From assembly GCA_023091735.1 (NCBI GenBank), contig JALKBU010000375.1, positions 1 to 44,248 on the forward strand: a stretch of 44,248 nucleotides of DNA, read 5' to 3'. The translations under genes were made by a program, and so were the position numbers. Under the pieces are notes generated by a model. That model was given only the letters and a program-made list of their open reading frames with translations. It did no database searches and had not been told where the DNA came from. This stretch comes from Trichomonas tenax (lineage: Eukaryota; Parabasalia; Trichomonadida; Trichomonadidae). Numbering within the stretch: the first letter of the stretch is position 1; every line of letters starts with the position of its first letter. Positions 18,961-28,802 of this stretch are shown here, piece after piece.

Positions 18961-20320
18961 TTGATTCAATTCTTAATACACATTACATTTTCACTTTTGA
19001 AATTAATATATTATTATTTTTTTTTCTATTTTTTTATTTTTTCACAGATACCTTTTTCATTACAAGATTATTTTCATATTATTACTTATTCTCATAATTA
19101 TTAATATATCATTAAATTCATAATTAATTGTTCTTGAATCATGAATTAGATAATGTTTTCATATTACTTTCATTTTATATACTGATTTATATTATTTAGA
19201 TTCTCAATTTGATCCTTATATTCTTTGTAAAATTCGTTTTTTACTAAATTTTTATTTTTTTTCTTCAAATTATTTGTTTATAATTCATATTTACCATGCA
19301 AGAAGGAATAATTTTGACTGAGTTTCTTGGTTTGGAGTGCAACAAAAATTTGCAATGAACTACGTTTATGGTCTTCATACTCAGCGTGGAGTTTCAATCT
19401 ATAAATGTCAGTATTGTTTAGACTACAAAGATATTTATAACACTTTTTATAAAGGCGACAATTTGCCCGCGCAAAAAAGTGATAATTTATTCATGAAGAG
19501 TGACTTTAAGGTTCTATGTCACTTTTGATGTTCACTTTTGTCCTAGACTCAACGGCATTATAAAGGGTCCTTGATTTGCTCCTTCCGCGCTATTTTTAAA
19601 AATGTTGAGTTCGCGCGCAGCCAAAAAGTGTCTAATTCGCACATCCATACTATAATACAAGCTTTTCATAGATTATCAACCAATGCATAAATATAATTTT
19701 GCAAATATATGAAATAATAAACATGGGTTTCAGGCAGTGATGTGGGCAATATATTCCACTTGTTTAAATGAGTTTATAAAAAATTGTTCGAAAATAGTTG
19801 TTGATGACGGGACTAAAAAGTGAATCATTTAACTTCATTAATATTATATAACCTTCTATTAACATATGGATATGAATAAGAACAACATATAGAAGAAAAT
19901 TAATGGAGATATAGCATAGTTAACCCAAGTTTTATAAAAAATATAATCGGATTTAATTTTAACCAAACAAAATCCAAAATCAAACATAGAAATATAATAA
20001 ACAGATGAAAAATGAATATTCTAATGATTTATGGCTTATGTCAAATTTAAAGGTTAAAATTGAATTTGAAATTTTAATAAATAGCTTCAATATTTCTAAT
20101 ATAAAACATACTCAATAAATAATGATTGATTATAATAGTTAGAATCTTCAATTATTCATATTTTGTGTTGATATCAAATGAAAATCGATAAGAAATTGGA
20201 TATATTTCAAAATTAAGTTGAAGAACAGATATAACATAAGGAGTAGATGCCAAAAATAGCAAAAACAAATAGCTCACAGTTTATAAATTTATAATTAATT
20301 TTTAAACGGCAACTAAAAAA
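18961..20320. other. AT-rich intergenic stretch with an orphan promoter cassette
   Basis: No gene is called. Between 19441 and 19632 there is a cluster of CACTTTT/AAAAGTG motifs, including exact GTCACTTTT (19518-19526) and AAAAGTGTC (19624-19632). The block AGTGAC...TTTAAGGTT...TCACTTTTGATG (19498-19530) matches the beta-helix-family cassette at 12819-12864, but the frame from the ATG at 19528 stops after 11 codons. No promoter box is obvious immediately before the gene at 20321. Confidence 0.5.
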
Positions 20321-23300
20321 ATGAATAAAGAAAATTTTAGCAGCGATGAATCGATGAGCGACAACGAAAGTGAGCTCATTGCGAAGATTTCGCGTTTGGA
20401 GAAGAAAAACTCGCTCCTTCAGGAGTCAAATAAGTACTTACAAAAAAAATTTGACGAAATGTCTGAAATAAATCAAACATTACTCGAAAATAAGAACGTA
20501 ATTGAGTCCATTAGGAAGGAAAACAAGCAATTACAGTCAGAAAACAAAGATTTGAACCAGAGAATTCAAATATTGTGCGAACAAAACGAAAGTTTACAGA
20601 AAGAGCTTGACTCAAAGAAAAAGCCAAATCAGAGGCTCCTTCTATCAGAATTAAACGATTTAAATGCACGTATCAATCGTGAAAGAGAAGAAGCTGAAAA
20701 TGCAAGGCAAAAGCTTGAAAAAGAGATCCAAAACCTCAAAAAGGACATCAGCCAGAAGGATTCTGATATCAAAACAGTAATGTTACTTCTCGATCAAGTT
20801 AAATCAGCAAGTGAAAAGTATTTCGACAAAAATTTCTCGACAACAAAGGATTTGATAGAATACATTAAATCAAATACTGGCAAAGATGATGGTTTAGAAG
20901 AGAAGCAGCTTCAAGAACTTTGCAATTCCCAAGAAAATCAAATTCAAGAACTTCGAAATCTTCTCAAGACAGAAAGGAAGAGAAAGCACACTTTTGAAAC
21001 AGAAAACAACCAAATGAGAGAGAAAATTTCAAACATCGAAATAGAATACGTAATTAAAATCTCAGATCTCACTCAAAAGCTTGAAGAAGCATTACACAAG
21101 ATTGAGCTCATGAATGTCACTCAGGATAATGAAAGAGAACAATACGAATCGAAGATCGCTTCAATGCAAGATTTAATTGAGAAATTAAGAAACAGAGCTC
21201 CACAACAATCTGATAAATCCGGACAATACGAACCTGTGATTGCAAACCTTAAGGCACAGAACAAAGATCTCATGGACAAGTTGATGAACACAAACAACAA
21301 ACTTGCAAATGCACAACGCGAAAATAACGAACTTCTTGGCCAGATTTCAGCTTTCAACGGTGCCAAAGACAATCTCCAGAATGCAATTGCTCAGCTTAGA
21401 ACAGAAAACAACCACTTAAGAGAACAAAATGCTGTTGCACATAACGATTTGCAAAAGATGAAAATCTTGAATGCTTCTCTCGAAGAACAAACAAGATCAG
21501 CGACAGCACAAGTTCAAGCTGCTAAGGCAACATTCAACCAAACAAAGCACGCATTCGCTGAAGAGACAGCGAGATCAGATCAGTTGAAACAAATTGTTGA
21601 ATCATTCAAAGATATATTCAATAAGCAAAAAGCGGAAATCGAGAAATATAACAATGACCGCAACAAACTGCTCGGAATAGTAATGAAGCAGAGACTGTTT
21701 GTTGAAAAATTGGCTTCAGATATAAATGAAGTTAAGTCACAGATGAAGAAGGAAATCAAAGTCCTCAAGGAACAACTTGAAATTGAAATGAAGAAAGGAG
21801 AAGATATCAACTACAAATGCGATGAGATTCCAGTTACATCATGGTTCTGTTCTGAATTCCCTAAGGACTTGTGCCAGCAGATATCCGATATATCAACTAA
21901 CCAAGGCCTTAAGACGGTCACGAAGTTGAAATATGTTCTCGAAACAATCAGCAAATATTACAACAGTAAGATGAATGAAACAGAGAAACAAACAGATAAA
22001 GAAGTGACAGCACTTAAATCATTCATCAATGTTTTGTCTGATTTCATTAACAATGTTGCTGCAGTAATGCACGAGGACAAGTTAACACCAAATGATCTCG
22101 CTAAAGATCCACAGATTGGAACTAATTTCATCACAACATTGTCATCGATGATTGGTGATCTCCACACAAAGACAGAACTTCTCAACGAGATTGACAACGC
22201 ATGCCAGAAATTGTTCAAGTTAGTCAATGCTGTCAACTTCGAGAACGCCGTTAAGAAGGTTGAGCGTCTCATTAAGTCTTTGAAAGTTGCCAATGCACTA
22301 ATCGAAGAGCAGAAAGTCAAATGCGCAAATGAACGCAATTGCAGAAAGTCAATTGAATCAAAGTTCATTACAATTTCAGAGCAGGCACAAAAGGATTCCG
22401 AACAGAAGCAGAAGATTATATCAAATCTCAACGATGAGAAGGCGGCTTTGAATGATAAGATCAGAGCACAGGAGTCAGAAATTATTCATCTCAAGAATGA
22501 GCTCAGGAACTTTCAAAATGAAAATGACGAATTCCTCAACGCCAGAGATATTGAGCACGAGTATGATATTGATGAAGTTCGTAAGGAATGCGACGAAAAG
22601 CTCAGAAAGGCAAATGAAGAGATCGATGAGATCTCTCAAGCTCTTGATGATCAAATTGCGGAGAATAAGAACTTGGAAAGCTTAGTTAAGCAGCTGCAGA
22701 GAGATTTAGAAAACTCTCAACTTGAAAATGAAGACAAATCTCGTCAACTCGCAGACATTAAGTTAGAACTTGAATGCACAATTCAGGAGAACAAAGAAAA
22801 CTTGGCACGCGAGAAGAAGGACCTCAGTGAACAATATGAGACTGTCATCGAATCAATTAAAGCCAAGAATGAGGAGCAGCGCCAGATAATTGACAAACTC
22901 ACAGCATCATTATCAGAAGCAGAGACTCGTTATAAGATTGCATTCAAGACAAATAATGCATTATCTGAGGAAAATAAGGAATTAGAGTCCAAGATTGCAT
23001 TATTAACAGATGAAATTGACCGTGAAAAGAAGTTACGCGAGAACCAAATAAAGGCAATTGTTTTGACAACAGAAATGAAGTTCCAATCATTGATCGATGA
23101 TGAAAGATCGAGATTCGAAACGGAAAAGCGTAATTTGTTTGCATACTTTGCTTCAAAGTTCAACAATCTTTTCGATGGCCGCAAACCTCTTGATGACGAA
23201 ACATTCAAGACGCTTGTTAACCATCTTCATAAAGATTACGAACGCAAGAAAGATGAAATTAATGGTGTTAAACGTCTCTTAGGTTTAACAGAAGATGAAA

Positions 23301-23353
23301 ATTCTGTTGATCATCTTTCTAAGCTCTTAATGACCATGTTCCTACATAAATGA
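20321..23353 (+). CDS. Long coiled-coil protein, 1010 aa
   Basis: An intronless frame of 1010 codons. After a short acidic, Ser-rich head (~1-17), nearly the whole protein is predicted coiled coil: heptads rich in Glu, Lys, Gln, Asn and Leu run from ~18 to ~510. A less charged break follows at ~500-560 (containing WFCSEFPKDLCQQI) and a mixed helical region at ~560-700. Coiled coil resumes to ~950, and there is a short globular tail of ~60 residues. No motor, kinase or membrane region is visible. Such proteins are often tagged viral A-type inclusion-like or myosin-tail-like purely by composition. A structural role in the cytoskeleton, basal bodies or Golgi tethering is possible but not shown. 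The gene is intact. Confidence 0.93.
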   Translation: MNKENFSSDESMSDNESELIAKISRLEKKNSLLQESNKYLQKKFDEMSEINQTLLENKNVIESIRKENKQLQSENKDLNQRIQILCEQNESLQKELDSKKKPNQRLLLSELNDLNARINREREEAENARQKLEKEIQNLKKDISQKDSDIKTVMLLLDQVKSASEKYFDKNFSTTKDLIEYIKSNTGKDDGLEEKQLQELCNSQENQIQELRNLLKTERKRKHTFETENNQMREKISNIEIEYVIKISDLTQKLEEALHKIELMNVTQDNEREQYESKIASMQDLIEKLRNRAPQQSDKSGQYEPVIANLKAQNKDLMDKLMNTNNKLANAQRENNELLGQISAFNGAKDNLQNAIAQLRTENNHLREQNAVAHNDLQKMKILNASLEEQTRSATAQVQAAKATFNQTKHAFAEETARSDQLKQIVESFKDIFNKQKAEIEKYNNDRNKLLGIVMKQRLFVEKLASDINEVKSQMKKEIKVLKEQLEIEMKKGEDINYKCDEIPVTSWFCSEFPKDLCQQISDISTNQGLKTVTKLKYVLETISKYYNSKMNETEKQTDKEVTALKSFINVLSDFINNVAAVMHEDKLTPNDLAKDPQIGTNFITTLSSMIGDLHTKTELLNEIDNACQKLFKLVNAVNFENAVKKVERLIKSLKVANALIEEQKVKCANERNCRKSIESKFITISEQAQKDSEQKQKIISNLNDEKAALNDKIRAQESEIIHLKNELRNFQNENDEFLNARDIEHEYDIDEVRKECDEKLRKANEEIDEISQALDDQIAENKNLESLVKQLQRDLENSQLENEDKSRQLADIKLELECTIQENKENLAREKKDLSEQYETVIESIKAKNEEQRQIIDKLTASLSEAETRYKIAFKTNNALSEENKELESKIALLTDEIDREKKLRENQIKAIVLTTEMKFQSLIDDERSRFETEKRNLFAYFASKFNNLFDGRKPLDDETFKTLVNHLHKDYERKKDEINGVKRLLGLTEDENSVDHLSKLLMTMFLHK

Positions 23354-23547
23354 ATTTCTAGAATTTGTTGCTAATTATTAAATATCTATTGTATTACTGC
23401 ATTGATTGAAGCGATTTTATGTTTAATATATATCTGTGGTAAAGCAGCTTGTTGATCTGTGCATTCTTCAATTCATTTCTCTGAATTGATAAGCAGTTTT
23501 TTAGAATAAGACAAACAGCCAATGAAAAAACGGAATTAATCTATTTC

Positions 23548-24131
23548 TTAACTTTTTAGAATAAAAATAAATATATGAATTGATAAACTAATAACATTAG
23601 TATACTTGTTGTATATTGGACATGTTAATAAAATTGCAGGAAAAACTCTGACCCAAAGAGATTCAACCTTCTGGTAAAGAGTATAAGGATTCATAGGAAA
23701 ACCATGATACTCTGTTGATTTCATCCCAATTGGATAGTTCCAGTTCCATGCATTAGGTTGACTATCAATGTATGTTGCTCCAAAGACTGTCCTTTTGAAA
23801 CTAGCACAAAAACCTTGAAATGCTGTACTGTTTAATGATGATGTAGGTAGCAATGCAAAATCTGGAGCTGATTTGCCATTGTTGCCTTCGCATTGATGAA
23901 TAAATTGACTTTGAACAAAATGGAAAAAGCTAATGCTTGGAATATCATAAAGAAATTCATAGAGTCCTTTATTTTTGGGAACAATTCTACCTACTTCCCT
24001 TATGATTGAATATTTCTGCGTTTCATTTCGATAATCTAAAACTTCTTCGATGCTATTGAAAACTACATCATTAGAACAATTGTGATAGAATATCTTGAGG
24101 AACACGACACCATTAATTGTTTTTTATTCAT
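23548..24131 (-). pseudogene. Unrecognised protein gene with a likely A-run frameshift
   Basis: A 185-codon minus-strand frame (24105-23548) begins at GTG. The nearest ATG (24131) is one base out of phase and joins it if the six-A run at 24120-24125 gained one A, so the start is probably lost to a homopolymer indel or a sequencing error. The translation is clearly protein-like, with FYHNCSNDVVF, a CEGNNGKSAPDF block and NAWNWNYPIGMKSTEYHGF, and ends with a TCPIYN block and a hydrophobic tail. I do not recognise the family. The TCP motif loosely resembles the IPTCP end of the beta-helix pseudogene at 31.6 kb, so a shared family is possible. Upstream on the minus strand lie AAAAGTGTC (24189-24197) and two AACCTT blocks. 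Confidence 0.5.
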
Positions 24132-24366
24132 AATCAGTGCTGTTGTAGATCTGAGAATGCTATATTATAAATCAAACAAATAAAAAATGACACTTTTATC
24201 AAAGGTTATTCCTCACATTAAGGTTATAATACTGAAGCAAATGTTTAATTTCAAATCCAATCAAGAATCCTAAAACCCATAAAATCTTGTGTAATAAATT
24301 AAAATTGCGTTGCTTTGCTCTAATTTTGATCAGAGAAAATGAAAGTTTAGTATAAATAATATAAAG

Positions 24367-27300
24367 TTAAAGAAATGAGTCAGCTAAAATGCTTTCAATA
24401 GCTTTCCTGATTTTCTCTTTGTTCAGATAGAGAGGTATCGGAGAATCCAAGCCTATATTCGATGTTTTCATATCTTCATCCGTGTAAACTGGAATATGGA
24501 CCTCATGATAGGCAATCTCAACAACTAGAGTTGATGCCATTTTTCCGTTAAGAGGGATATACAAATGGCTTGCTGGGAATGCTAAGTGCTCGATATATGC
24601 TGGCAATGGATGATCAATATATTCTCCAGTCATGACATCAAAGAGAACTTGATCTTCTCTATCACACCAGCCGAGATTAAATGATGGTGGGCGATAAAGT
24701 TCATAGTATCTTTCTGGGAGCTTGTGTTGAAGTGGAAGAGGTTCGTCATCTTTGCAGAATTGTGTTCCATAGATTGTGTTGACTGTTTCAAAGTTAACAA
24801 TATGCTTTTGATAAAATATTACATTTTCAAAAGTCAAGCATCTTCTATAGAAGATGAGTTTCTGTTTTGGATCCTCGATTTTAGAAGCAATTTCTTTGGC
24901 AATCTTGATAATCACCTCTGAAGGATTTTCATCACATTGAATCAGTTCATTGATTAAATCGTTTAGAGGATCATTATCGATTTGATGTGTTTTGTTTTGA
25001 AGCCTCTGGTTGAAGAAAGCAGCTCTATTGAGTTCTTGAATTGCGGAGAGATCATTAATAACATCAAATGATCTATATCTTATTTCAACAATTTTTATGT
25101 TGTTTGCGAAGCAATCCTCGACAGAGAAATTGGCTTCGAGTGATTCTTGATTTCTAGACCAATCACTTGGGATTTCATAATATGGTAAGAAGAATGTGTA
25201 TACTTTCCTATCAAGTGGGCAGTGATTTATGTTGGTACAGTCCTTGTGAACAACGTGAGTGCATCCTGTAAATCTGAGCTGAGAATTCTCCTTATCTTCG
25301 CCAATCCACTTTAAGATTTCTGTTTCTGAAATACGGATTTGGTAAAACAGATTCTCTGGTTTGCCACAAACACAGCATGTTTTAGTAGCTTTATCAGTAG
25401 CTTCTTCTTCCTCGATCTCATTATCAATATTGAACTCATTTTGCTGATTCTTGAGTTGAGACAATAATTTTGCGCGAATGGAAGCAGCCTTTGATTTATC
25501 AACAGCTGTTTTGTCTTCAACCTTTGCTTCCTCGCCAAGCTTCTCTGTGATGAACTTGCATATATCTTTGTTGCGTTTGAGCAGCGTTAGAACGTTGTAT
25601 GTTATTTCACCATATTTGATATTCAAACTGAAGATATCATTAATCTCATTTGGCGATTTTTCAATTAATTCGGCTAAGTTATTAGCAGAAATTTCAACCG
25701 GTTCTTTATAATTTATTGAGTTATTTGAAAGATATTCACCAATTATTGTATTGACAATTTGGATTAATGATGGATGAGGTTTTTCTGAATTCTCAGAATG
25801 TTCAATAAGAATTTTAATAATGAATGCGTTCGTGACTTTTGATGTAATTAAATTAAAGAGAGAAGCTGGCTCTGAAACTCTTGGATATGGAATAAATTTG
25901 TCTTTGTGCTTATCATTGTAATATTTCATTGCAGAGAAGAAAGTTGATGCAGATTCATAAGGACAATATGGTGTAATCATTTCATTATCGTTCAAATGAA
26001 CAAAACCTGATTCTGTAACAACAATCTTTTCTCCCAATTCATGTAATATTTTTGGAACAGAATGATTGTCAGGGTAAACATCTTCAATATGGTTTGTGTG
26101 AATATCTTGTTGTGATAGTAATGCACCTAAATAAAGAGAGCGCCATTCAACGAAATTCTTTGATTCATCCCACATTGAAAGTGAAATTATGAACTTAAGG
26201 AACATAACTCTTGCTGGACCAATGTATTCATTGGACTCATCGTAAGCACCAAATACATGAGCAATAAAGTCAACGATATCATCCTTATCGTCTGTGCAAT
26301 TCAAAATACTTTGGAGTGAATTATACTTAGCTATTACGCGTTCAGGAACTTGGAAATGTCTATTGAAAGCTTCAATTGTTCCATCATCGTTTCTATCAAA
26401 TATATGCAGAATATTTTGGTTGAGCACAGCAAAGAATCTGATGATAAATAAAGAAATGTTTTTGATGAAGTTTTGCTTATTAACATTGTTTTTGGCGCAA
26501 AATTCATCAACAATATTCTTACCATTCTTTTTAATTATTTCAGCTAAGAGAATATAAGGGAAAATTCCAAGAGTGACAAAGAATTCATCATCAAAAATTG
26601 AACAATTCAAGGCCTTTTTATCAAAAATTAATTCATGCTGAACGAGGCGATTATATATTATTTCCGTTACTTCGATTGGGTTTTTGAGTTCAGTCATCGA
26701 AAGTGCAATTTCTTCAAACATGAGTGAAAGATGGAAATCAGCCAAAGATTTGTATGTTAAGTCATCTTGCTTAACGCCTTTTGCTTTGTATATTTTATGT
26801 TGATTGATAATATCAACCGAGTCTGACGCTACCTTGCATGCAAACTTTGATGCTTCTGCGACTATATTTTCATTTGAGAAGATCGGAGTTATCATATCAG
26901 AACATAGATTAAACCAAGTAAACAAATTCATCGATAATTGTTCATCTAATGTCATTGTTTTATAAAATAGAAATAGAGCACTGCAAAAGCCATCTGCAAT
27001 TTCAACAAGATTAATCAATTTGCGCTCAGTAAGTATTTTAAACATATCTGAATCTGCAACAATATAAAGTGTTTTTGGAATCTCAAGATGACCTGGTTTG
27101 TTTCCACCATAACTTCCCAATATATATGATGGGAGAAGATCAATATATTTCGGAAGGATTTGGTTGATGAATACATCATCAAAGCTGAAAATTGCGAACA
27201 AGCTTGTGTATTGTTTCAAAGCCCAAGGAACAATTTCAACTAAATTTATGAAAAATTCTTGCAAGTTAACATTTTCAGCGAATGCTGTGTTGAATATACG

Positions 27301-27855
27301 TACAATTGGATTTCCTGCCTTAATGAACTTACTGATCCATTTGAACAAAACACCAAATTCGGATGGTGAAGTAAAATCGCATTCTTTGAGTAAACGTGCG
27401 AATATTTCTGTGATTTGCTGCCTCAGGTTGCTATCCAAAAGATCAGGAGAGTAGTCTGAGCAGTTTTTGTGTTCATTGCAAAATCCTTGTGGCTTTATAT
27501 AGTTGTTGTTTCCACAGTCGCAGAACGCACCATCGAATGCGTTAATTCCGCATTTGTGTCCTTCGTGGTTTCCGTTGAAGAAACATTTTAAGCATAAGCA
27601 GGCGGACTTTTCTATCATGCAATCGTGGCAGAAAGCGAATAAGTTCCTCGTAGATTTCGAGTAGTCGCAACGATGTGGAAGTTTTGTGCTTAAATCTTTG
27701 AGAAAATCATTAAAATTGTCGAATTTGTCGCCCATAAGCTGTTTTTCTGCTTCTTCAATGATTGAATCTAGTATAAAAGAGTTTATTTCAATATCTTCTT
27801 CGTAATCTTCCTCTTCATAATGTGATCCATAAAAATCAACATCCCCATCCATCAT
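24367..27855 (-). CDS. UBR-type N-recognin E3 ubiquitin ligase
   Basis: This gene encodes 1162 residues. The acidic head is followed by a UBR box at ~63-130 (C-D-Y…C-H-D-C…C-L-C-L-K-C-F…H-E-G-H-K-C…C-D-C-G…F-C-N-E-H), the zinc fold that binds basic N-terminal residues in UBR1/UBR2. A helical middle follows. A RING-like domain at ~826-882 starts CCVCG and carries GCTHVVHKDC and CPLDRK. The C-terminal ~130 residues (ERYYELYRPPSFNLGWCDREDQVL) look like the autoinhibitory cap. By family it should tag proteins with destabilising N-termini for the proteasome. It is shorter than human UBR1 (about 1750 aa); no N-domain for bulky hydrophobic residues is obvious. The start is the first of two adjacent ATGs, 7 bases from an initiator. 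The gene is intact. Confidence 0.92.
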   Translation of the reverse strand: MMDGDVDFYGSHYEEEDYEEDIEINSFILDSIIEEAEKQLMGDKFDNFNDFLKDLSTKLPHRCDYSKSTRNLFAFCHDCMIEKSACLCLKCFFNGNHEGHKCGINAFDGAFCDCGNNNYIKPQGFCNEHKNCSDYSPDLLDSNLRQQITEIFARLLKECDFTSPSEFGVLFKWISKFIKAGNPIVRIFNTAFAENVNLQEFFINLVEIVPWALKQYTSLFAIFSFDDVFINQILPKYIDLLPSYILGSYGGNKPGHLEIPKTLYIVADSDMFKILTERKLINLVEIADGFCSALFLFYKTMTLDEQLSMNLFTWFNLCSDMITPIFSNENIVAEASKFACKVASDSVDIINQHKIYKAKGVKQDDLTYKSLADFHLSLMFEEIALSMTELKNPIEVTEIIYNRLVQHELIFDKKALNCSIFDDEFFVTLGIFPYILLAEIIKKNGKNIVDEFCAKNNVNKQNFIKNISLFIIRFFAVLNQNILHIFDRNDDGTIEAFNRHFQVPERVIAKYNSLQSILNCTDDKDDIVDFIAHVFGAYDESNEYIGPARVMFLKFIISLSMWDESKNFVEWRSLYLGALLSQQDIHTNHIEDVYPDNHSVPKILHELGEKIVVTESGFVHLNDNEMITPYCPYESASTFFSAMKYYNDKHKDKFIPYPRVSEPASLFNLITSKVTNAFIIKILIEHSENSEKPHPSLIQIVNTIIGEYLSNNSINYKEPVEISANNLAELIEKSPNEINDIFSLNIKYGEITYNVLTLLKRNKDICKFITEKLGEEAKVEDKTAVDKSKAASIRAKLLSQLKNQQNEFNIDNEIEEEEATDKATKTCCVCGKPENLFYQIRISETEILKWIGEDKENSQLRFTGCTHVVHKDCTNINHCPLDRKVYTFFLPYYEIPSDWSRNQESLEANFSVEDCFANNIKIVEIRYRSFDVINDLSAIQELNRAAFFNQRLQNKTHQIDNDPLNDLINELIQCDENPSEVIIKIAKEIASKIEDPKQKLIFYRRCLTFENVIFYQKHIVNFETVNTIYGTQFCKDDEPLPLQHKLPERYYELYRPPSFNLGWCDREDQVLFDVMTGEYIDHPLPAYIEHLAFPASHLYIPLNGKMASTLVVEIAYHEVHIPVYTDEDMKTSNIGLDSPIPLYLNKEKIRKAIESILADSFL

Positions 27856-27859
27856 TAAA

Positions 27860-27864
27860 AATGA
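27860..27864 (-). promoter_or_regulatory. TCATT initiator of the UBR gene
   Basis: On the minus strand TCATT has A+1 at 27862, leaving a leader of ~7 bases before the ATG at 27855. Confidence 0.6.
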
Positions 27865-27998
27865 TAAATTTTTGAATAACTACGACTTAGAATTTTACAT
27901 GTCTATCCAGCCATGAATTGTTTTTTGAGTGAATAAATTAAGGGGTTATCAAATTAAATGAGGGGATAATTCTTTGGAAAGCAAATTAGCAATATCCC

Positions 27999-28037
27999 CA
28001 ACTTTTCGAGTGGAGCAAAGCCGAACTCAAAAAGTTG
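27999..28037. repeat. 13-bp inverted repeat
   Basis: CAACTTTTCGAGT (27999-28011) faces ACTCAAAAAGTTG (28025-28037), one mismatch, 13-base spacer. It lies in the intergenic region upstream of the UBR gene. Possibly transposon debris. Confidence 0.5.
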
Positions 28038-28160
28038 CAAATATTGTCATTCCTATAGCCTTCAAAAAATTCATGATCAATAAAAAATATACTTGCACTT
28101 TTTTTCTCAAAATATATATTTCGTGAAAAAGTCTCTTTCCATTTCTGTTCTAACTATCTT

Positions 28161-28198
28161 CCTGAGATTTGCGAGGCGCCAGCCTCGCAAATCTCAGG
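28161..28198. repeat. Perfect 17-bp GC-rich hairpin
   Basis: CCTGAGATTTGCGAGGC (28161-28177) and its exact reverse complement (28182-28198) are separated by four bases, GCCA. A related GAGATTTTCGCGAGGC follows near 28290-28305. It is conspicuous in AT-rich intergenic DNA and lies at neither gene's end, so it is unlikely to be a simple terminator. Confidence 0.8.
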
Positions 28199-28494
28199 TT
28201 ACTTAATTTCTTAATGATTTTCAAGTTTAATTCAATTTTTCAATTGTACAAATTAAATTAAAATGTCTCTTGAGTTTGACGCCTTAGTGAGATTTTCGCG
28301 AGGCATTGAAAAACACTGAGTATCAGATCAGACAAGACTAACATATGACAAGCTAATACATAATTATGAACAAGAATCCGAAAATGTGAATCTTCTCCCT
28401 TTTTACATTTTTTTGCCATTTGTTGATACCGTCAAAAATGGTGGTAAAATATTTCCAAAAAAATCTTATACTTTTCGGAAATATATTGTCGATG

Positions 28495-28590
28495 CCTTTT
28501 TTATTTTGATATTTGTAAACTTATAGTTATCCACAAGCAGTTTAAGATCTTTAATCATTATTAAGTTTACAAATATCAAAATTAAAAAGG
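28495..28590. repeat. Long inverted repeat just 3' of the tRNA gene
   Basis: The arms 28495-28521 and 28562-28590 share a perfect 21-base core (ATTTTGATATTTGTAAACTT with one more base), extending to ~27 bases with one difference, across a 40-base spacer. The arm nearest the tRNA contains the second T-run of the predicted RNA polymerase III terminator. Confidence 0.75.
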
Positions 28591-28599
28591 AAAAAGTAT

Positions 28600-28670
28600 T
28601 GCACCGCCCGGGAATCGAACCCGGACCCCCACCTTGGCAAGGTGAAATTCTACCATTAGACCAGCGGTGC
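28600..28670 (-). tRNA. tRNA-Gly (anticodon GCC)
   Basis: The minus strand folds as a complete cloverleaf. The acceptor stem is GCACCGC / GCGGTGC and discriminator A is at 28600. The D arm contains TAATGGTAGA. The anticodon stem is TCACC / GGTGG with loop TTGCCAA, giving anticodon GCC. The T arm is CCGGG-TTCGAAT-CCCGG, which also supplies the internal B box. There is no intron and no encoded CCA. T-runs at 28595-28591 and 28588-28584 on the minus strand are the likely polymerase III stop. Confidence 0.97.
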
Positions 28671-28789
28671 TTCACAATGTATTAAACATAAGTTAATTTA
28701 TAGATTAAAATTTTCAATTGATTTCAGGTTCATTCTCTAAAAGTAACGAATGCTTATTTGACATTATCTCATGCCTTTAGTTTTTTTGA

Positions 28790-28794
28790 TCATT
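28790..28794 (+). promoter_or_regulatory. TCATT initiator of the glycosyltransferase-like gene
   Basis: A+1 at 28792 gives an 11-base leader before the ATG at 28803. This supports that ATG over an in-frame TTG at 28758. Confidence 0.6.
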
Positions 28795-28802
28795 TTGTGA
28801 TA

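Noticed and set aside
19337..19528. 63-codon plus-strand frame
   Set aside because: It starts from TTG and overlaps the promoter-box cluster. No recognisable motif.
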